NCBI GenBank assembly: GCA_937907415.1
Contig: CALCHY010000379.1
Location: forward strand, 1-15,187
DNA: 15,187 nt
Reading direction: 5' to 3'
Origin: an uncultured Trueperaceae bacterium
GTDB lineage: Bacteria; Deinococcota; Deinococci; Deinococcales; Trueperaceae
Shown here: piece after piece, positions 1 to 6,880 of the stretch
How positions within the stretch are numbered: position 1 is the stretch's first letter
Layout of the letters: the number at the start of each line of letters is the position of its first letter
Made by a program: the position numbers and the translations under genes
The notes under the pieces: generated by a model
What the model was told of the DNA's origin: nothing
Seen by the model: the letters and a program-made list of their open reading frames with translations, nothing else
Database searches by the model: none

Positions 1-14
1 GGGAGGGGCGGGAC

Positions 15-416
15 TTGAGGATGCTGCACGCCATACCGGCCCTGCCGGTGCGCGACCTGGGGCGGAGCGTGGCGTTCTACCGCGACCACCTCGGCTTCGC
101 CCTGCTTCACGACGAGGCGGGCTTCGCCGTCCTGCGGCGCGACGCCGTCGAGCTGCACCTGTGGACGGCCGGCGACGAGGCCTGGCGCCAGCGCGACGCC
201 ACGGTGCCGGTGCTGTCGGGCGCCGAGTCGTTCCTGGCCGGCACGGCGAGCTGCCGCATCGCCGTCACGGACGTGGACGCCCTCCACGAGGCGCTGCGGC
301 CGCTGGGCGTGCTGCACCCCAACGCGCCGCTGCGCGACGAGTGGTACGGCGCGCGCGAGTTCGGCGTGCTCGACCCCGACCGCAACCTCATCACCTTCTA
401 CCAGCCACTTGCCTGA
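15..416 (+). CDS. VOC-fold bleomycin-resistance/glyoxalase-like protein
   Basis: A 133-residue protein of the vicinal-oxygen-chelate fold, about the usual size of the bleomycin-resistance (Ble) group. The N-terminus runs into PVRDLGRSVAFYRDHLGF, the standard first VOC strand-helix, and the C-terminus has the family's DPDRNLITFY strand. Where metal-dependent VOC enzymes usually carry a glutamate in this last strand (DPDGNLIEF), this protein has threonine. That fits a drug-binding or sequestering member better than a metalloenzyme. The track start is TTG at 15, about 6 nt behind GGAGGGG at 2-8; an ATG at 21 is the alternative and changes only two residues. The gene lies alone, convergent with the ctaG block. 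The family call is firm; the substrate is unknown. Confidence 0.85.
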   Translation: MRMLHAIPALPVRDLGRSVAFYRDHLGFALLHDEAGFAVLRRDAVELHLWTAGDEAWRQRDATVPVLSGAESFLAGTASCRIAVTDVDALHEALRPLGVLHPNAPLRDEWYGAREFGVLDPDRNLITFYQPLA

Positions 417-620
417 GCGCCGCGCCGCCTCACCCCGGCCTCGACAGCCGTCCTGCTTGTCGCCCACTACGCCGATCGGTGACCTTCGGCACACGTGTCC
501 CTTCACGCTTAGGAAAGCTCAAGGAGAACGCGGCCGGCTTGCCCTCTCCCAGGGCCCTCCCAGCTAACCCCGTTCCCGGCGCAAGGAGGTGGTGAAGCGG
601 TCAGGGCGCAGGAAGCGGGT
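417..620. other. Convergent intergenic region, no gene seen
   Basis: This 204-bp gap separates two convergent genes. It holds a short GC hairpin at 541-555 (GCCCT, 5-nt loop, AGGGC) with no T-tract, an 8-bp palindrome ACACGTGT near 491-498, and an isolated strong ribosome-binding sequence AAGGAGGT at 583-590. The only GTG codons next to that sequence are too close to use it. I see no protein or RNA gene. A bidirectional terminator function for the hairpin is possible but weakly supported. Confidence 0.4.
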
Positions 621-1433
621 TTACCGCACTCCCGCGGGGCCGGCGTGTGCGGCGCGGTGTTCGCGCCCGAGGCGGAACCAGTGGAAGAAGATGACGATGA
701 AGGGGATGCCGAAGGCGATCTGGCCGGCGACGTTCATGAACGCCCCGCTCAGCGCCTGGTCCTCGAGCGCGGACAGGGGGAAGAGGCGAGGGGCGAGCTC
801 GTACGCCGGGTAGAGGACGTAGTCCGAGAACGTCACGGCGGCGAAAACCGGCAACTGCGCGATCGGCAGGGCGAAGAGGTAGACGAGTTGCGCACCCAGC
901 GCCGGTCGTGGCAGTTCCGGCACCCGGCTCATCAGCGGCCACCACAGCATCAGCGAGAAGGTCAGGAAGAACAGGTGCTGGGTGTGGTGGATGAAGCTGT
1001 TGGTCAACGCCGGGTTGTAGAAGTTCGGCAGGTGCCAGATGGAGAAGGCCAGGGAGAACACTATGAAGGTCACCGCAGGATTGAGCAGAGCCCGGCTCAC
1101 CGGCCGCACGCCGCGCGCCAGCAGGAGCGGCCGCGCGACCCAGACGGGCAGGCCGGCCAGGAGCATGGGGGCCACCACGTAGGAGAGCAGGGTGTGCTGC
1201 AGCATGTGCATGGTCAGCGAGTAGCGCTCGGCCAGGTCGTGCAGCGGCGAGCCGTCGACCAGGTACATGGCGATGACGCCCCCGGTGAACCAGGCCGCTT
1301 GCCCCTTCGGAAACGGCTGGCCCGGCGCCAGGCGGCTTCTGAGCGGGCCGACCGCCAGGAGGTAGCTCAGTAGCAGGGTGAGGAGCCCGCCGATCAGGAC
1401 GGGGTCGGTCTGCCAGCTCGCGTAGATCACCAT
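621..1433 (-). CDS. ctaG: CtaG-family cytochrome c oxidase assembly membrane protein
   Basis: A 270-residue polytopic membrane protein of the caa3-type CtaG family, which helps mature the copper centres of cytochrome c oxidase. Family hallmarks are the histidine-rich helices: HMLQHTLLSYVVAPMLLAG (residues 76-94), SIWHLPNFYNPAL (131-143) and HHTQHLFFLTF (149-159), followed by WWP at 164-166. Six to seven hydrophobic segments are visible. The frame stays open upstream to 1586, but that extension is arginine-rich with no membrane character. The ATG at 1433 has GGAGG about 8 nt upstream and gives a normal family N-terminus. It is the last gene of the minus-strand block that begins at the SmtB-type regulator, after the metal ATPase and the 54-aa protein. 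This suggests co-expression, though ctaG could have its own promoter in 1434-1624. SCO1 further along is the usual functional partner. Confidence 0.9.
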   Translation of the reverse strand: MVIYASWQTDPVLIGGLLTLLLSYLLAVGPLRSRLAPGQPFPKGQAAWFTGGVIAMYLVDGSPLHDLAERYSLTMHMLQHTLLSYVVAPMLLAGLPVWVARPLLLARGVRPVSRALLNPAVTFIVFSLAFSIWHLPNFYNPALTNSFIHHTQHLFFLTFSLMLWWPLMSRVPELPRPALGAQLVYLFALPIAQLPVFAAVTFSDYVLYPAYELAPRLFPLSALEDQALSGAFMNVAGQIAFGIPFIVIFFHWFRLGREHRAAHAGPAGVR

Positions 1434-1528
1434 GCGCCGGCCTCCAGTGGGGCCGTACGGGGGGCGACCATCGGCGAGTCGCGTACCGCCGCCTCGTGCG
1501 AGCCGAGGGTCACGTTCAGACAGGTCAT
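1427..1528 (-). CDS. Possible 33-aa leader ORF overlapping the ctaG start
   Basis: On the minus strand an ATG at 1528 is preceded by GAAGAGGA, about 4-6 nt away, which is a good ribosome-binding site. It opens a 33-codon frame beginning MTCLNVTLGS and ending LEAGAW. Its TGA (1427-1429) lies just inside ctaG, so the two frames overlap by 7 nt, a layout typical of translational coupling or a leader peptide. It has no signal peptide or helix and I recognise no family. It fills most of the gap between the 54-aa membrane protein and ctaG. Codon bias alone cannot prove it in such GC-rich DNA, so this stays a candidate. Confidence 0.3.
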   Translation of the reverse strand: MTCLNVTLGSHEAAVRDSPMVAPRTAPLEAGAW

Positions 1529-1624
1529 GTGTTCCTCTTCGTCCTCGGCGCTGCGTCGAGCGCCGGGTGTGAATCAGTGGCACCACCGTCGGCCGGCGTC
1601 GCAGTCGGTAATGTGGCGTTGCGG

Positions 1625-1789
1625 CTATTCACGCGCTCGTGGTCTGTCGGTAGCGCCAGTCGCGCTCTTGGCGTCCTCATCTTCTCGCTCGCGCCTCATC
1701 GTCTGATCCTGGCGCAGCACCATCACGCCCAGGTACGTGAGGAAGCCGGTGACGGCCAGCATGAGCAGCACCCATAAGAAGGTCGTCAT
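1625..1789 (-). CDS. 54-aa single-helix membrane protein coupled to the metal ATPase
   Basis: This short frame starts with an ATG whose last base and following A form the ATPase stop (ATGA at 1789-1786), the classic 4-bp overlap of translationally coupled genes. Residues 4-25 (FLWVLLMLAVTGFLTYLGVMVL) form one strong membrane helix. They are followed by a highly charged tail, RQDQTMRREREDEDAK, and a short hydrophilic end. The tail would probably be cytosolic if the N-terminus faces out. I do not recognise the family by sequence. The position resembles CcoS/FixS, a small one-helix protein encoded next to the CcoI/FixI metal ATPase in oxidase assembly operons, and here ctaG follows. It lacks the usual CcoS sequence pattern, so the similarity is one of size and context only. 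The overlap and the clean helix make it a likely real gene. Confidence 0.7.
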   Translation of the reverse strand: MTTFLWVLLMLAVTGFLTYLGVMVLRQDQTMRREREDEDAKSATGATDRPRARE

Positions 1790-4173
1790 GCTGCTACGGG
1801 CCGAGCCTTGAACCCGAGCAGCCTAAGGGCGTTCGCCACGACTACGAGGGTGCTGGACTCGTGAAGGACGATGGCGATGCCGATGGTGGCAAGCCCGAGC
1901 AAAGCACTAGGAACGAGCAGCGCGATGACGCCGAGGCTGATGATCAGGTTCTGCACGATCATGCGGCGGCTGGCGCGCGACAGGGCGACGGCGTACGGCA
2001 GCTTGCTGAGGTCGTCGGCCATCAGCGCGATGTCGGCGGTCTCCAGCGCCACGTCGGTGCCGGCGCCGCCCATGGCGATGCCGACGTCGGCGGTGGCCAT
2101 GGCCGGCGCGTCGTTCACGCCGTCGCCGACCATGACGACCTTGCCGTAGCGCGCCTGCAGCGCCTCGATCTGCGTGACCTTGTCCTCGGGTAGCAGTCCG
2201 GCGTGTACCTCGTCGATGCCGAGCTCCCGGCCGAGCGCGTCGGCCACCCGCTGGTTGTCGCCCGTGAGCATGACGACGTGCTTCACGCCCTGCGCCTTGA
2301 GGGCGGCGATGGCCGCCTTGGCGCTCGCGCGCGGCTCGTCCCGCACGGCGATCAGCCCGACGACCGCGCCCTCCTTGGCGACCAGCATGCTGGTCTTGCC
2401 CTCCCGCTCGAGCGCCGCGTGCCGCTCCGCGAGCGCGTTGGGAACCGCCAGGCCAGCGCCTTCGATCAGCTTGTCGTTGCCCACGAGCACCCTGGCGCCG
2501 GCCACGGTGCCGCTCAGGCCCTTGCCGGTGACCGACTCGAAGTCGGCCACCTCGGGTAGCGGCAGGCGCCTCGCCTCGGCGGCCGTCACGATGGCGGCGG
2601 CGAGCGGGTGGCCGCTGCGCGTCTCGATCGCCGCCGCCAGGCGCAGGATCTCGTCCTCCTCGACGGCGCCGCCGCTCCACACGTCCGTGACCTCCGGGCG
2701 GCCCTTGGTGAGGGTGCCGGTCTTATCGAACACCACCACTTGGGCGGTGCCGGCGTTCTCCAGGTGGGCGCCGCCCTTGATGAGCACGCCGCTGCGCGCC
2801 GCCCGGGCGATGCCGGCCAGGATGGCCGAGGGCGTGGCGAGCGCGAGGGCGCACGGGCTGGCGGCCACGAGCAGCACCATCGCGCGGCGGAAGCTGTCGG
2901 GGAACGCCACCCCGAAGAGGGGCGGCACGGCGATGACTAAGGCCGTGACCACAAGGATGATGGGCGTGAACGTGCGCTGGAAGCGGTCGGTGAAGCGGTG
3001 GCTGGGCGCCTTGGCGGATTGGGCGTTCTCGACGGCGTGGATCACGCGCGCCAGGGTGGTGTCCTCGGGCGACTTGGTGGTCTCGACCTCCAGCGAGCCG
3101 TCGCCGTTGATGGTGCCGGCGAACACCTGATCGCCCCCCGCCTTGGCGACGGGCAGGCTCTCGCCCGTGATGGGCGCCTGGTCGACGCTGCTGGTGCCGC
3201 TGATGACGCGGCCGTCGGCGGGCAGGCGCTCGCCGGGGCGCACGATCACGACGTCGCCGATGCGCAGGGCGCTCACGGCGATCTCCTGCTCGCGCCCGTC
3301 CCGGCGCACGCGCGCCGTCTTGGGGGTGAGGTCCGCCAGCGCGCGGATGGCGCCGCGCGCCCGGTCCATGGCGTAATGCTCCAGCGCGTGGCCGAGGCTG
3401 AAGAGGAACAGCAGCAGCGCCCCCTCGGCCCACGCCCCCAAGGTGGCGGCGCCGAGCGCGGCCACGACCATCAGGATGTCGATGTCGAAGCGGCGCTTGA
3501 GGGCGGCGCGCACGGCGTGCCGCGTGGCGTCCCACCCGCCCGCCACGTACGCCAGCACGAACAGCCCCACCGCCGCCCAGCGGGGCAGCCCGAGGAAGGA
3601 CTCGCCCACCCAGCCCACCGCCAAGGCGGCGCCCGCGAGCAGGCTCAACGCCAACGGCGGCGCCATCCCCAACACCCGCCTCTCGTCCCCGTGCGGCGGA
3701 CCGCTCCCGTTGGCGGCGTCCGCGGCGCCGTCCTCGTCGCGCACCCGGTAGCCCAGGCCCCTGATCTCGCGCTCGATGGTGGCCCGGTCGAGGAGCTCCT
3801 CGTCGTAGACGACCTGCGCCTTCTCGGTCCCGTAGTTGACGGCTACGGCGTGCACGCCCTCGAGGCGGCCGGTGACGGCCTCGATCGACGTGGCGCAGTC
3901 GGCGCAGTGCAGGCCCGCCAGGCTCAGGCTCGCGTGCCGGTAGCGCGCCTGCACCGCCGCGCCCGCCTCCCGCGCCAGCCGCGCTAGCTGCCGAGCCGTC
4001 AGCGCGGCCGGGTCGTGCTCGACGCGCAGCTCGGCGCGCCCGCCGCCCGCGAGCTGGACGCTACGCACGCCGCCGTTCGCGCGCAGCAGGGCCGTCAGGC
4101 GCTGCAGGCAGACGTCATCGGTGGGCGGGTGCCCGGGCAGTACCTGCGCCAGGTCGAGCCGGGTGGTCGTCAT
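1786..4173 (-). CDS. P1B-type metal-exporting ATPase, SPC class (P1B-4-like)
   Basis: A 795-residue heavy-metal P-type ATPase. Residues 20-75 look like a degenerate HMA domain without its CxxC. A second HMA domain follows with its metal site at C90/C93 (LHCADC). Other motifs are TGES (336-339), SPC in helix 6 (439-441), the phosphorylation site DKTGT (483-487), the HP motif (522-523), GDGVND (683-688) and HESST in the last helix pair (771-775). SPC plus HE[GS]xT marks the P1B-4 group, known from CoaT/CtpD to move Co, Fe, Ni or Zn rather than Cu(I). The exact metal here is inferred. The frame is open back to 4440, but that stretch overlaps the regulator and is low-complexity. ATG 4173 has GAGGAGAT about 8 nt upstream and starts just after an operator/promoter. 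The gene is downstream of an SmtB-type zinc sensor, which supports Zn/Co/Cd regulation. Confidence 0.9.
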   Translation of the reverse strand: MTTTRLDLAQVLPGHPPTDDVCLQRLTALLRANGGVRSVQLAGGGRAELRVEHDPAALTARQLARLAREAGAAVQARYRHASLSLAGLHCADCATSIEAVTGRLEGVHAVAVNYGTEKAQVVYDEELLDRATIEREIRGLGYRVRDEDGAADAANGSGPPHGDERRVLGMAPPLALSLLAGAALAVGWVGESFLGLPRWAAVGLFVLAYVAGGWDATRHAVRAALKRRFDIDILMVVAALGAATLGAWAEGALLLFLFSLGHALEHYAMDRARGAIRALADLTPKTARVRRDGREQEIAVSALRIGDVVIVRPGERLPADGRVISGTSSVDQAPITGESLPVAKAGGDQVFAGTINGDGSLEVETTKSPEDTTLARVIHAVENAQSAKAPSHRFTDRFQRTFTPIILVVTALVIAVPPLFGVAFPDSFRRAMVLLVAASPCALALATPSAILAGIARAARSGVLIKGGAHLENAGTAQVVVFDKTGTLTKGRPEVTDVWSGGAVEEDEILRLAAAIETRSGHPLAAAIVTAAEARRLPLPEVADFESVTGKGLSGTVAGARVLVGNDKLIEGAGLAVPNALAERHAALEREGKTSMLVAKEGAVVGLIAVRDEPRASAKAAIAALKAQGVKHVVMLTGDNQRVADALGRELGIDEVHAGLLPEDKVTQIEALQARYGKVVMVGDGVNDAPAMATADVGIAMGGAGTDVALETADIALMADDLSKLPYAVALSRASRRMIVQNLIISLGVIALLVPSALLGLATIGIAIVLHESSTLVVVANALRLLGFKARPVAA

Positions 4174-4200
4174 CTTGGGTATCTCCTCACCATGACCCAC

Positions 4201-4229
4201 ATCATACATGAACACGTACTCATGTATCT
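4201..4229 (-). promoter_or_regulatory. Promoter of the P1B-4-like ATPase
   Basis: On the minus strand a -10 box TATGAT (4206-4201, five of six matches to consensus) lies 16 nt downstream of a weak -35 box GATACA (4228-4223). Transcription would start near 4194, about 20 nt ahead of the ATPase start codon, leaving room for its ribosome-binding site. The spacer between the two boxes is occupied by the dyad operator. Bound repressor would therefore block RNA polymerase directly, as in other SmtB/CadC-controlled promoters. Confidence 0.6.
4204..4227. promoter_or_regulatory. SmtB/ArsR-type 12-2-12-like operator
   Basis: The perfect 8-bp arms ATACATGA (4204-4211) and TCATGTAT (4220-4227) are separated by 8 nt. 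Read as half-sites, ATACATGAaCA and ATACATGAgTA flank a central CG, which matches the TGAACA-type 12-2-12 operators of the SmtB/ZiaR family. It lies in the 71-bp gap between the regulator gene and the ATPase and within the ATPase promoter. The natural ligand is the adjacent SmtB-like protein. Confidence 0.75.
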
Positions 4230-4244
4230 GTGATGGGGAGCGCG

Positions 4245-4598
4245 TTAGGGCGCCACGACCTCGCTGCTGTGCGACAGCACGCCGTTCAGCATCTCGCGCA
4301 CATGCTCGTCGGCGAGGCGGTAGTAGACGTGCCGGCCGCGCTTGGTGTACGACACGAGCCGCGCGCCGCGCAGGGTGCGGAGCTGATGACTCACGGCGGA
4401 CTGCGACATCCCAAGCACGTCCACGATCTGGTGGACACACACCTCACCCTCCAGGAGCATGGCGAGGATGCGCAAGCGCGTGGGATCCGCGAAGCCCTTG
4501 AGGAGCATCACCGACTCGTCGACGATCTCGTCTTGCGGGATGGCGCGCGCCAACGTTTCGAGCTCGACTTCGCAACCGTTCTGAGTGGGCATTGCCAT
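4245..4598 (-). CDS. ArsR/SmtB-family zinc-type metal sensor repressor
   Basis: A 117-residue winged-helix repressor. Residues 36-41 (FADPTR) and the recognition region SQSAVSHQLRTLRGARLVSY (65-84) are typical of the family. The helix-5 metal site is complete: D97, H99, H110 and E113 match the spacing of SmtB D104, H106, H117 and E120 exactly, the hallmark of zinc-sensing members such as SmtB and CzrA. The helix-3 motif is CVH (54-56) rather than the CVC of Cd/Pb or As sensors. C9 is the only cysteine near the N-terminus. The start at 4598 has no Shine-Dalgarno sequence but lies 8 nt after TACGAT (4612-4607), a TANNNT -10 box, which suggests a leaderless mRNA; a second ATG at 4592 is possible. 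The frame open to 4775 has no conserved content. It likely represses the ATPase through the dyad at 4204-4227. Confidence 0.9.
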   Translation of the reverse strand: MAMPTQNGCEVELETLARAIPQDEIVDESVMLLKGFADPTRLRILAMLLEGEVCVHQIVDVLGMSQSAVSHQLRTLRGARLVSYTKRGRHVYYRLADEHVREMLNGVLSHSSEVVAP

Positions 4599-4606
4599 AT
4601 CCGTAC

Positions 4607-4612
4607 ATCGTA
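4607..4612 (-). promoter_or_regulatory. Possible leaderless -10 box for the SmtB-type regulator
   Basis: The minus strand reads TACGAT here, a TANNNT match, ending 8 nt before the regulator's ATG. No ribosome-binding site is present. This spacing is that of leaderless genes in Deinococcus-type genomes. No convincing -35 box was seen. Confidence 0.35.
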
Positions 4613-4780
4613 GCCCTGGTAGCGCCCGCGCACGAAACCCGCCACGGCCGGCCTTGGAGTATGGTTCTGGCCAGGAGGGCGCCCAGGTAGCGACTCCAAC
4701 ACTAAAGCCATGCGATTCGCGCGCCGCTGCCTGCCCGCATCGACGAACCCGCGCCCTACCCGGTTTGGAGACCACTCACC

Positions 4781-5209
4781 GTGAACAAGACCCTTAAGAC
4801 CTTCCTGGCATCGCTGCTCCTCATCACGTTCGCCGTCGGCCTGGCTCACGAGACCCAGACGGTCGGCCAAGGCGAGGAGCAGTACAACGTCAGCGTCGGC
4901 TACACCACCGAACCCGCCTACACCGGGGAACGCAACGGCCTGGCCCTCACCGTGCGCACCGGGGCGGGCGCGCTGGTCGAGAACCTGGCCAACAGCCTCA
5001 CGGCGGAGCTGACCGCCCCCACCGGCGAGAAACTAAGCTTGACCTTGCGCGCGGTGCACGGCCAGCCCGGCAGCTACACCGACGACTTCGTACTCACCCA
5101 GCCCGGCGTCTACCGCCTGACGGTCAGCGGCTTCATCGGCGGCGCCGAGGTGAACCTGACGTTCGACCTGCACGAGGTCGCCCCCATCGAGGAGCTGCGC
5201 TTCCCGTGA
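4781..5209 (+). CDS. Exported YtkA-like copper-handling domain protein
   Basis: A 142-residue secreted protein. Residues 1-22 form a signal peptide ending VGLA, so predicted cleavage leaves histidine 23 as the new N-terminus (HETQTVGQ). The rest is a beta-rich domain resembling the YtkA-like/FixH group: it has TTEPAYTGERNGLALTV, TGEKLSLTL, a PGSYTDDFVLTQPG turn and the closing strand GVYRLTVSGFI. It ends close to FDLHEVAP. The start is GTG at 4781, with GGAG about 11 nt upstream, a loose fit. Its stop overlaps the GTG start of CopC (GTGA, 5206-5209), so the two are coupled. Context indicates periplasmic copper handling. The domain assignment is by pattern and moderately sure; no biochemical activity can be named. 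Confidence 0.75.
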   Translation: MNKTLKTFLASLLLITFAVGLAHETQTVGQGEEQYNVSVGYTTEPAYTGERNGLALTVRTGAGALVENLANSLTAELTAPTGEKLSLTLRAVHGQPGSYTDDFVLTQPGVYRLTVSGFIGGAEVNLTFDLHEVAPIEELRFP

Positions 5210-5679
5210 AGCCCAGCCGCCTCCTGCCCTACCTAGCGGCCCTGCTCCTGCTCGCGCCGGGCGCCGCGCTGGCGCACGCGACGCTCGCGTCGTCGAAGCC
5301 GGCGCCCGACGCCACACTCAAGGAGCCGCCGGCGGTAGTGCGCTTGAGTTTCAGCGAGGAGGTCGAGCTCGACTTCAGCCTCTTCAAGGTCTACGAGCTC
5401 GACGCAGCCGGCGTCGACCTGGCCGCGCCCGACGCCTGGCCGCGCCTCAACGGCTTGGCGGGCGCGCTCGTTTCCGACGCGCTCGACCGCCGTGACGACG
5501 CCGACGCCCGCGCCGACGTGGGCCTCACCAACGCCGAGCGGCGCGCCAAGGAAGTGACCATCGGGCTGCGCGACGAGCTGGCGCCGGGCGTCTACGTGGT
5601 GATGTGGCGCATCCTCTCCATCGACACGCACGGCACCCAGGGCTTCCTCGTGTTCCGCTACGCGCCGCCGGCGCCGTGA
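5206..5679 (+). CDS. copC: CopC-family periplasmic copper-binding protein
   Basis: A 157-residue CopC/YobA-type protein. The signal peptide (residues 1-23) ends ALA, leaving H24 as the mature N-terminal residue in HATLASSKPAPDATL, the signature CopC start. The second half of the Cu(II) site is in SIDTHGTQGFLVF, with D140 and H142. N-terminal His with Asp and His is the known high-affinity Cu(II) set of CopC. Between the two parts, residues about 68-115 form a charged stretch (for example DALDRRDDADARADVG) that makes it longer than the compact family members of about 100 mature residues. It overlaps the upstream YtkA-like gene by 4 bp and is followed by copD, its usual partner. It most likely passes copper to the CopD membrane importer or to oxidase assembly. 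Confidence 0.92.
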   Translation: MKPSRLLPYLAALLLLAPGAALAHATLASSKPAPDATLKEPPAVVRLSFSEEVELDFSLFKVYELDAAGVDLAAPDAWPRLNGLAGALVSDALDRRDDADARADVGLTNAERRAKEVTIGLRDELAPGVYVVMWRILSIDTHGTQGFLVFRYAPPAP

Positions 5680-5762
5680 CCGGCCGCGCGGCGCGGAACG
5701 GGCGGTCACCGCGGCCGCGCTCGTCCCCGCCGAGCTGCTGACGGGCGCCGACGGCCGCGCTC

Positions 5763-6702
5763 GTGAAGGGCCTGCTCTACCTGGCCAGCGTCCTGCTGCT
5801 GGGGGCGGGCGTGACCGGCCGCTTCGTGCTGCCGGCGCCCCCGGACGCCGCGCTCACGCGGCGCCTCCGGCGGGGCGCGCTGGCCGGCGCCGCCGTGCTC
5901 ATTATCGACCAGCGCCCTCGACGTGCTCACCTTGCAGGGGATACTAGGCTTCGCCGACGCCCGCTCGTGCAGAACTTACCTGGCTAACACCCGCCACGGC
6001 CGCGCCGTCCTCGTGCGCCTCGCCCTGGTTGTGGCCGTCTGCCTGCTGGCCCTGCGCCTGACGAACCGGCGGGAGGCTGACAAGGAGGCGGTAACGCGCG
6101 GCAATGGCGCGCGCCTCGCCGCCGACTGCCTGTTCGTCCTCGCCGGCGTTGCCTTCCTAGGCACGTTCAGTTGGACCAGTCACGCCGCGGCGATGAGCGG
6201 CACCCCGCCCCTGCTCGCCGACCTCATCCACTTCGCCGCCGCCGGCGCCTGGACAGGCCCCCTGCTGTTCCTGGCCCTCCACCCGCACTGGGGCGAGCAC
6301 CGGCCGGCGTTGACCGCGGCGTTCGGGCGCGTCTCGCGCATCGGCCTGGCGAGCGTGCTGGCGCTCTTCGCCACGGGCGCCTACACCGCCCTGATCCACA
6401 TGCAGGACCCGGCACGGTTCGTGGCCTCGCCTTACGGTCTAGCGCTCGGCGCCAAGCTCGTCGCCGTGCTCGCCATCGTGACGGTCGCCGCCCTCAACCG
6501 TTTCGTGCTCCTGCCCCGCTTCCTGCGCGGCGGCGCGGCAGCCGGCCTCCGGCGCGCCATCAGGTGGGAGGCGGGCCTGCTGGTGGTGGTACTGCTCCTC
6601 ACGGGCGCGCTCACCACCAGCGCGCTGCCCCACGACGCCGGGCCACGCCCGAGCGCCGTGGAGAACCTCGGGTCGTTCCTGCGCTTCCTCACGCGGCCGT
6701 GA
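5763..6702 (+). pseudogene. copD: copD, copper-resistance membrane protein, frameshifted
   Basis: The two frames together give a 312-residue CopD, close to the family's usual length. The first, from GTG 5763, encodes MKGLLYLASVLLLGAGVTG and continues to GALAGAAVLIID. The second resumes at SALDVLTLQGILGFADA and runs to 6702 with helix features such as FSWTSHAAAMSG, DLIHFAAAGAWTG and LALFATGAYTALIH. Dropping one C at 5909-5910 restores the reading frame exactly. As given, frame one runs into unrelated sequence and stops near 5987, while an ORF from GTG 5923 lacks the first two helices. This is either a recent inactivating insertion or a sequencing error. Histidines in the SH and LIH helices, which are typical of the family, are intact. 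The start is uncertain because there is no good ribosome-binding site and an in-frame stop lies at 5739. Confidence 0.8.
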
Positions 6703-6705
6703 GGG

Positions 6706-6727
6706 TCGCTCGCCACACCGGTGCGGG
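6706..6727 (+). repeat. 22-bp direct repeat, left copy
   Basis: This copy starts 4 nt after the copD stop and is identical over 22 bp to 10552-10573. It begins TCGCTCGCC and its core CACCGGTG is self-complementary. It marks the left edge of the nirK-bearing segment. The bases directly outside the repeat differ between copies. Confidence 0.85.
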
Positions 6728-6855
6728 GCGTGCAAGGAGCGCAACGTGGTGGAGGGTTGCGCGAACCGCATGAAGAACTTCCGAGCTATCGTCACCCGTT
6801 ACGAGATGCGCACTAGGCCCTACCGAGCTTGCGTCCTGATCGCCATGATCATGTC
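6728..6855 (+). mobile_element. IS5-type transposase C-terminal remnant
   Basis: The plus-strand frame reads KERNVVEGCANRMKNFR, then AIVTRYEMRTRPYRACVLIAMIM. This matches the C-terminal pattern of IS5-family transposases (RNVVERCFNRLKQFRxxATRYDK followed by a hydrophobic LAAIxIW-type stretch). In the canonical motif the second glutamate of the DDE triad is in NVVE, and it is present here. Everything upstream of this motif is missing. The recognisable sequence begins immediately after the 22-bp repeat, so the element was cut at the segment border. No terminal inverted repeats could be defined. Confidence 0.7.
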
Positions 6856-6880
6856 TCGATCATCCAGGCATACCAGGGCG

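Noticed and set aside
541..555. Hairpin GCCCT/AGGGC as a terminator
   Set aside because: The stem is only 5 bp and has no T-tract on either strand. Such hairpins are frequent in GC-rich DNA, so it is mentioned but not called.
589..813. ORF starting beside a near-perfect AAGGAGGT sequence
   Set aside because: The GTG codons touch the ribosome-binding sequence, leaving no spacing, and the frame runs antisense into ctaG with a basic, low-complexity product.
645..1373. 242-residue plus-strand ORF opposite ctaG
   Set aside because: Its composition (Gln, Arg, Glu, Val repeats) is that of a shadow frame of a leucine-rich membrane protein.
4174..4440. N-terminal extension of the P1B-4-like ATPase to 884 residues
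   Set aside because: It overlaps the regulator gene and the operator, is arginine/alanine-rich without conserved content, and a well-placed ribosome-binding site supports 4173.
6844..6863. Inverted repeat ATGATC/GATCAT as an IS terminal repeat
   Set aside because: The arms are only 6 bp, lie next to each other within or just after the transposase remnant, and have no partner elsewhere.
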